From: an uncultured Clostridia bacterium
GTDB lineage: Bacteria > Bacillota > Clostridia > TANB77 > CAG-508
DNA length: 11,751 nt
Assembly (NCBI GenBank): GCA_934121875.1
Contig: CAKOVG010000025.1
Span: 1-11,751 of the forward strand
Reading direction: 5' to 3'
Below the pieces are notes generated by a model, which made no database searches, was not told where the DNA came from, and was given only the letters and a program-made list of their open reading frames with translations. This document shows positions 8,152 to 11,751 of this stretch, in pieces (the stretch's first letter is position 1; every line of letters begins with the position of its first letter). A program made the translations under genes and the position numbers.

Positions 8152-8163
8152 GGGTATAAAATT

Positions 8164-8745
8164 ATGAATGAAAAGAAGTACAAAATTCACGAAACGAGTA
8201 TTATTGATAGTGGGGCAAATATAGGAAAAGATACAAGAATATGGCAATTTTGTAATATAATGAATGATGTTCAAATAGGAGAGCATTGCAACATAGGAAT
8301 GAATGTTTTTATAGAAAATGGCGTAAAAATAGGTAACAATGTAACAATAAAGAATAATATATCGCTATATACGGGAGTTGAATGCGAAGATGATACTTTT
8401 CTAGGACCAAATTGTGTATTTACCAATGTTTTAAATCCTAGAAGTTTTGTTTCTCGAAAAAATGAATTTAAAAAAACAATAGTACGCAAGGGTGCAAGTA
8501 TAGGAGCAAATTCTACGATAGTGTGTGGCAATGAGATAGGCAGATACGCTATGGTAGGAGCAGGAGCAGTTGTTACAAAAAATGTTAAAGACTATACATT
8601 AGTTGTTGGAAACCCAGCTCAAGAAATTGGCTATGTGTGCAAGTGTGGTGAGAGATTATATCCAGACAATAATAATATTTATACATGCACTAGATGTGCA
8701 AAGAAATATAAATACAATAATGGAATAATAGAAATCAAGAAATAA
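8164..8745 (+). CDS. Left-handed beta-helix sugar N-acetyltransferase with C-terminal zinc-ribbon-like tail (WlbB/WbpD-like)
   Basis: 193 residues. The first 150 or so consist of hexapeptide repeats (for example IGKDTRIW, IGEHCNIG, VKIGNNVTIKNN, IGANSTIVCG, IGRYAMVGAGAVV), which form a trimeric beta-helix that uses acetyl-CoA. FTNVLNPRSF near 87-96 and a following RKNE loop match WbpD/WlbB as I remember them. The expected step is N-acetylation of the 3-amino group made by the preceding aminotransferase, giving a UDP-2,3-diacetamido sugar. The tail has C159-x-C161 and C175-x2-C178, a pattern like a zinc ribbon; its role is unknown. The gene starts 13 bases after the aminotransferase stop, with AAGGG (8150-8154) overlapping that stop as ribosome binding site. 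The acceptor sugar is inferred from the module. Confidence 0.92.
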   Translation: MNEKKYKIHETSIIDSGANIGKDTRIWQFCNIMNDVQIGEHCNIGMNVFIENGVKIGNNVTIKNNISLYTGVECEDDTFLGPNCVFTNVLNPRSFVSRKNEFKKTIVRKGASIGANSTIVCGNEIGRYAMVGAGAVVTKNVKDYTLVVGNPAQEIGYVCKCGERLYPDNNNIYTCTRCAKKYKYNNGIIEIKK

Positions 8746-8767
8746 TTAATTAGAAGATGGAGGAAAT

Positions 8768-9916
8768 ATGAAAATTTTACTAGTTACAAGAGGTTATCCT
8801 CAAAAGCACAATAAAAACCTAGGCCTATTTGAAAAAGATCAAGCTATCGCATTGAAAAAAAATGGGCATGATGTAGCATATGCAGTAGTTGACATACGCT
8901 CGTTTAGAAGAAAAAGAAAATTTGGATTTAATTCATATGTTGATGAAAATGGTATAAAAGTATATGAGATGAATTGGCCAATTGGACCTGTGCCACGAAA
9001 ATTAATTGAATATTTTAGACAAGAGGCATTAATAAAATTATATGATTATATAGTAAAAGATTTTGGTAGACCAGACATTGTACATGCACATTTTTTGAAT
9101 TACGGTGTAATATCTGTAAAACTATGTAAAAAGGAAAATTTGCCTTTAGTATTAACTGAACATTCTTCATACTTAATGAATGAAAAGCATAGTAGGGCAG
9201 TTATCAATAGAGCAAGAAAAACATATAATGCATGTAGTGCAATTATTGCCGTGAGTAAACCGCTATCTGAAACAATAAAAAATATAAGTGGTTGTGATGC
9301 AATAGTTATAAGCAATATTGCAGCAATTCCATTTTCAACAAAGAAAAACGTTAGTAAAGAAAATGACAAATTTACATTTGCATCCGCAGCAAATTTAATA
9401 AAAAGAAAAGGATTCGATACATTGATTACTGGTTTTTCAAAATTAGCGAAAGTTAATAAAAACGTAGAATTGTGGATCTATGGTGACGGACCCGAAAGAA
9501 AAAAACTTGCAGGATTAGCAAAACAGTTAGGTGTTGGTAAAAAAGTACATTTCTATGGCAAATACGAAAGATGTGAAATAAATAATCTTTTTTCAAAGGC
9601 AGACTGTTTTGCCTTAACATCTAGAGGGGAAACGTTTGGTGTTGCCTATATAGAGGCAATGGCATGTGGACTCCCAGTGATTGCAACAAAATGTTATGGG
9701 CCAGAATCATTTGTTAATGATAAAAATGGTTATCTAATACCAATAGATGACGATGAAGCTTTGTTTGAAGCAATGAAAGATGTAATAAATAACAGAGGTA
9801 AATTTGACTCGGAACAAATAAAAAAATTTGTACAAGATAATTTTTCAGAAACAACAATAGCCAGAAGAATAACTGAGGTATATAGTAAAGTTCTTAAAAA
9901 TAGTAAAAATATCTAA
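8768..9916 (+). CDS. Glycosyltransferase family 4 protein (classical E-x7-E type)
   Basis: 382 residues, GT-B fold. The N-terminus opens MKILLVTRGYPQK and continues LGLFEKDQAIALKKNGHDV, the usual first strand and helix of GT4 enzymes. HAHFLNYGVISVKL near 111-124 and LTEHSSYL near 134-141 lie in the acceptor domain, with ISNIAA near 182-187 before the linker. The donor domain holds AAANLIKRKGFDTLI near 207-221, IYGDGPERKKL near 237-247 and GETFGVAYIEAMACGLPVI, in which E288 and E296 form an intact E-x7-E motif. This makes it the most canonical of the three GT4 proteins here. GGAGG at 8759-8763 is four bases before the ATG, a short but workable spacing. It follows the amino-sugar module by 22 bases, so it might add the sugar that module makes; that is a guess from position only. 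Confidence 0.92.
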   Translation: MKILLVTRGYPQKHNKNLGLFEKDQAIALKKNGHDVAYAVVDIRSFRRKRKFGFNSYVDENGIKVYEMNWPIGPVPRKLIEYFRQEALIKLYDYIVKDFGRPDIVHAHFLNYGVISVKLCKKENLPLVLTEHSSYLMNEKHSRAVINRARKTYNACSAIIAVSKPLSETIKNISGCDAIVISNIAAIPFSTKKNVSKENDKFTFASAANLIKRKGFDTLITGFSKLAKVNKNVELWIYGDGPERKKLAGLAKQLGVGKKVHFYGKYERCEINNLFSKADCFALTSRGETFGVAYIEAMACGLPVIATKCYGPESFVNDKNGYLIPIDDDEALFEAMKDVINNRGKFDSEQIKKFVQDNFSETTIARRITEVYSKVLKNSKNI

Positions 9917-9946
9917 CCTTATATAGTAGAGGAGTAAAGTAAAATC

Positions 9947-11116
9947 ATGAAAATAGCAGTAGCAGGTACAGGTTATGTAGGATTATCATTAGCCACATTA
10001 CTTAGCCAAAAAAATGCGGTATATGCACTAGATGTTATACCAGAAAAAGTAGAAAAAATAAATAAAAGGATAAGCCCTATACAAGATGAATATATTGAAA
10101 AATATTTCAAAGAGAAAGATTTAAATTTAAAGGCCACACTAGATTATAAAGAGGCATTTACTGGAGCAAGATTTGTAATAATTAGTACTCCAACTAACTA
10201 TGATGAAAAATCGCATTTCTTTGATACATCAGCAGTTGAAGATATAATTCAAAAAGTTAAAGGAATGAATGATCCTAATATGGTAATGGTTGTCAAGTCA
10301 ACTATTCCAGTAGGATTCATAAATAACATGAAAGAAAAATATAATATTGATAATATCTTCTTTTCACCAGAATTCCTAAGAGAAGGTAAAGCACTATATG
10401 ATAATCTATTCCCATCAAGAATTATTGTTGGCGAAAAGAGTAAGAGGGCTGAAGAATTTGCCCATTTACTTTCAGAAGGTGCTATTAAAGAGGATATAAC
10501 AATCAAGTATATGAATTCAATAGAGGCCGAAGCAGTAAAATTATTTGCCAATACTTATTTAGCCCTTAGAGTATCATACTTTAATGAATTAGATACTTAT
10601 GCTGAATTAAAAGGTTTAAATACTAAAGATATTATTGATGGAGTATCTTTAGATCCAAGAATTGGTACATATTATAATAACCCAAGTTTTGGTTATGGTG
10701 GTTATTGCCTACCAAAAGACACTAAACAATTATTAGCTAACTACAAAGATGTCCCACAAACAATGATTAAAGCAATAGTGGATTCTAATGATATAAGAAA
10801 GAAACATATCGCAGATATGATTTTAGCTAAAAAGCCTAAAACAGTAGGGATATATCGATTAACAATGAAAGCAGGTTCAGATAACTTTAGAGCCAGTGCT
10901 ATTCAAAGTGTAATTAATTTAATAAAAGAAAAAGATGTTGAAGTAATTATCTATGAACCAACATTAAAAGCTGATGAATTTGAAGGCTTAAAAGTAGAAC
11001 ATTCTCTAGATAACTTTAAAAATAATTCTGATGTTATAATTGCTAATAGATATGATGCAGAACTTGCAGATGAAATAGATAAAGTATACACAAGAGATAT
11101 TTATACAAGAGATTAA
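9947..11116 (+). CDS. ugd: UDP-glucose 6-dehydrogenase
   Basis: 389 residues, almost the length of the E. coli short-form Ugd, which it resembles along its whole length. The NAD-binding motif GTGYVG is at residues 7-12. Other landmarks are STPTNYD near 84-90, KSTIPVGF near 117-124, SPEFLREGKALYDNLFPSR starting near 140, a FANTYLALRVSYFNELD stretch near 200-216, and GYGGYCLPKD with the catalytic cysteine C254. It oxidises UDP-glucose to UDP-glucuronate with two NAD, supplying glucuronic acid or a derivative to the repeat unit. The sequence favours UDP-glucose over UDP-GlcNAc, but activity on UDP-GlcNAc cannot be excluded from sequence. The ATG has GAGGAG (9929-9934) 12 bases upstream, a rather long spacing. 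The gap to the preceding GT gene is 30 bases with no convincing promoter, so it is probably the last gene of the operon. The C-terminus ends in a YTRD-I-YTRD duplication. Confidence 0.95.
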   Translation: MKIAVAGTGYVGLSLATLLSQKNAVYALDVIPEKVEKINKRISPIQDEYIEKYFKEKDLNLKATLDYKEAFTGARFVIISTPTNYDEKSHFFDTSAVEDIIQKVKGMNDPNMVMVVKSTIPVGFINNMKEKYNIDNIFFSPEFLREGKALYDNLFPSRIIVGEKSKRAEEFAHLLSEGAIKEDITIKYMNSIEAEAVKLFANTYLALRVSYFNELDTYAELKGLNTKDIIDGVSLDPRIGTYYNNPSFGYGGYCLPKDTKQLLANYKDVPQTMIKAIVDSNDIRKKHIADMILAKKPKTVGIYRLTMKAGSDNFRASAIQSVINLIKEKDVEVIIYEPTLKADEFEGLKVEHSLDNFKNNSDVIIANRYDAELADEIDKVYTRDIYTRD

Positions 11117-11145
11117 TACTTTTAAAGATTAATCTCTGTTTTCTT
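11108..11145 (+). terminator. Intrinsic terminator at the end of the polysaccharide operon
   Basis: AGAGATTAAT (11108-11117) pairs perfectly with ATTAATCTCT (11128-11137) over ten bases around a ten-base loop, followed by GTTTTCTT. The last codons and the TAA stop (11114-11116) of ugd lie inside the 5' arm, so the terminator sits right at the gene end. Three G-C pairs and a short T-rich run make it a fairly good rho-independent terminator for such AT-rich DNA. Confidence 0.8.
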
Positions 11146-11368
11146 AATATACGGAAACAATTACTAAATATCAAAATATTTAATAAAAAAGAAGTAAAAT
11201 ACTCCCTTTACCTGGAATATTAATAGTAGATGGGATAGCATAACTTACGAATAACGAAAAGAACAATTATACAATTACACGATTAATAAATTTAATAACA
11301 AATTAAAAATATCTATACAAACGAATAGTAAATATTGTATAATTAATAATAGTTAGGAGTTTAAAATT
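11117..11368. other. Intergenic region between ugd and the LCP gene
   Basis: 252 bases with no supportable gene on either strand. It holds the 3' part of the terminator, a weak AT hairpin (11165-11171 with 11176-11182), and the promoter and ribosome binding site of the LCP gene. A short C/G-containing patch near 11201-11214 (actccctttacctgg begins it) stands out from the AT-rich surroundings but matches nothing I recognise. No terminal inverted repeats or transposase remnant are visible. Confidence 0.6.
11314..11343 (+). promoter_or_regulatory. Probable sigma-A type promoter of the LCP gene
   Basis: A perfect TATAAT (11338-11343) lies 18 bases after TATACA (11314-11319), which matches the TTGACA -35 consensus at four of six positions. 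Transcription would start near 11350, just before the AGGAG (11355-11359) that lies nine bases upstream of the LCP ATG. The leader would be only about 20 bases. This implies that the LCP gene is expressed separately from the operon that ends at the preceding terminator. Confidence 0.55.
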
Positions 11369-11751
11369 ATGAAGAAAAATAAAATATTTAATATTATAAG
11401 TGTAATAATGATATTACTATGTTTAATATGTATAACAGCTTTTAGTTATTATATATTTAGTTTAAATATAATACCAGATAAATATCTATTTATTGGTTAT
11501 GGAATATATATATTAATTATACTAATATTAATAATTATTATATTAAGTAAAATAAAGTTAGGATTTAAAATAGTAAGTTTAATATTATTAATAATTATAT
11601 CTATAGGTAGTTTATTTGTTACATACAATTATTTAATAAATACCTATAACTTTGTAAATAATGTTCATAATAACTATGATACATTAAGTTATTCTGTACT
11701 AGTATTAAAAGAAAATAATTATCAAAGTATTAATGATTTAAATAATAAGAA
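11369..11751 (+). CDS. LytR-CpsA-Psr (LCP) family cell-wall ligase, CpsA-like N-terminus, 3' partial
   Basis: The frame is open from ATG 11369 to the window end, giving 127 codons; AGGAG at 11355-11359 fixes the start. A short lysine-rich cytosolic head is followed by three membrane helices near residues 7-30, 40-60 and 66-90. An outward-facing segment then begins, containing SYSVLVLKENNY (107-118) and SINDLNNK (120-127). This plan of three helices followed by the accessory domain is that of streptococcal CpsA, whose accessory domain starts with a similar S-V-x-VL stretch. The catalytic LCP domain, with its conserved arginines, would lie beyond the window and is not seen. LCP enzymes transfer undecaprenyl-linked glycopolymers to peptidoglycan, which fits a gene beside a capsule cluster. 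The segment is extremely AT-rich, about 17% G+C in the stretch 11401-11460 by hand count. An unrelated three-helix membrane protein is the alternative. Confidence 0.68.
   Translation, partial: MKKNKIFNIISVIMILLCLICITAFSYYIFSLNIIPDKYLFIGYGIYILIILILIIIILSKIKLGFKIVSLILLIIISIGSLFVTYNYLINTYNFVNNVHNNYDTLSYSVLVLKENNYQSINDLNNK

Noticed and set aside
9899..9927. Possible promoter before ugd (TATAGT at 9922-9927)
   Set aside because: No acceptable -35 element lies 16-18 bases upstream, and the 30-base gap is typical of genes in one operon.
11164..11241. Minus-strand frame of 25 codons in the gap before the LCP gene
   Set aside because: Phenylalanine- and leucine-rich, no ribosome binding site, no family resemblance; expected by chance in AT-rich DNA.
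1..11751. Mycoplasma-type genetic code (TGA as tryptophan), suggested by the low GC content
   Set aside because: Tryptophan codons in the genes are TGG and none of the reading frames contains an internal TGA; peptidoglycan-linked LCP function also argues for a walled cell.

Overview
This window is a capsule or surface-polysaccharide biosynthesis locus of the Wzx/Wzy-dependent type. All genes are on the + strand and tightly packed. The DNA is very AT-rich. Every one of the ten CDS ends that fall inside the window uses TAA, and tryptophan is encoded by TGG with no in-frame TGA, so the standard genetic code applies. Strong purine-rich ribosome binding sites (GGAGG, AAGGAG and similar) and a CpsA-like LCP protein downstream point to a low-GC Gram-positive (Firmicutes/Bacillota or a close relative that keeps a cell wall). 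I cannot name a genus from the sequence.

Layout: (1) positions 1-528 hold the catalytic end of a polyprenyl-phosphate sugar-1-phosphate transferase, the enzyme that primes the repeat unit on the lipid carrier. Its beginning lies outside the window, and a likely terminator follows it. (2) A 194-base gap (529-722) contains a possible promoter and a long AT hairpin ending just before the ribosome binding site of the next gene. (3) Positions 723-5843 carry the assembly genes: a GT4 glycosyltransferase, a Wzy-like polymerase, a second GT4 transferase that starts one base after the wzy stop codon, and a Wzx flippase that overlaps it. (4) Positions 5871-8745 are a nucleotide-sugar module, a Gfo/Idh/MocA dehydrogenase, a PLP aminotransferase and a left-handed beta-helix acetyltransferase, in the style of WlbA-WlbC-WlbB or WbpB-WbpE-WbpD. 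(5) A third GT4 transferase (8768-9916) and UDP-glucose 6-dehydrogenase (9947-11116) follow, closed by a clear intrinsic terminator. (6) After a 252-base gap with a promoter, an LCP (LytR-CpsA-Psr) protein starts at 11369 and runs off the window.

How the parts would work together (inference from families): the priming transferase loads the first sugar phosphate on undecaprenyl phosphate. The three GT4 enzymes add further sugars, one probably a 2,3-diacetamido sugar made by the three-gene module and another probably glucuronic acid or a derivative from Ugd. Wzx flips the lipid-linked unit, Wzy polymerises it, and the LCP enzyme joins the polymer to the cell wall. One priming enzyme plus three transferases suggests a repeat unit of at least about four sugars.

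I see no RNA genes, CRISPR arrays, transposases or integrases. The locus is a known type of system. The points most worth checking are the leader hairpin, the unresolved substrate of the amino-sugar module, and whether 529-9916 is an exchangeable serotype cassette between more conserved flanking genes.
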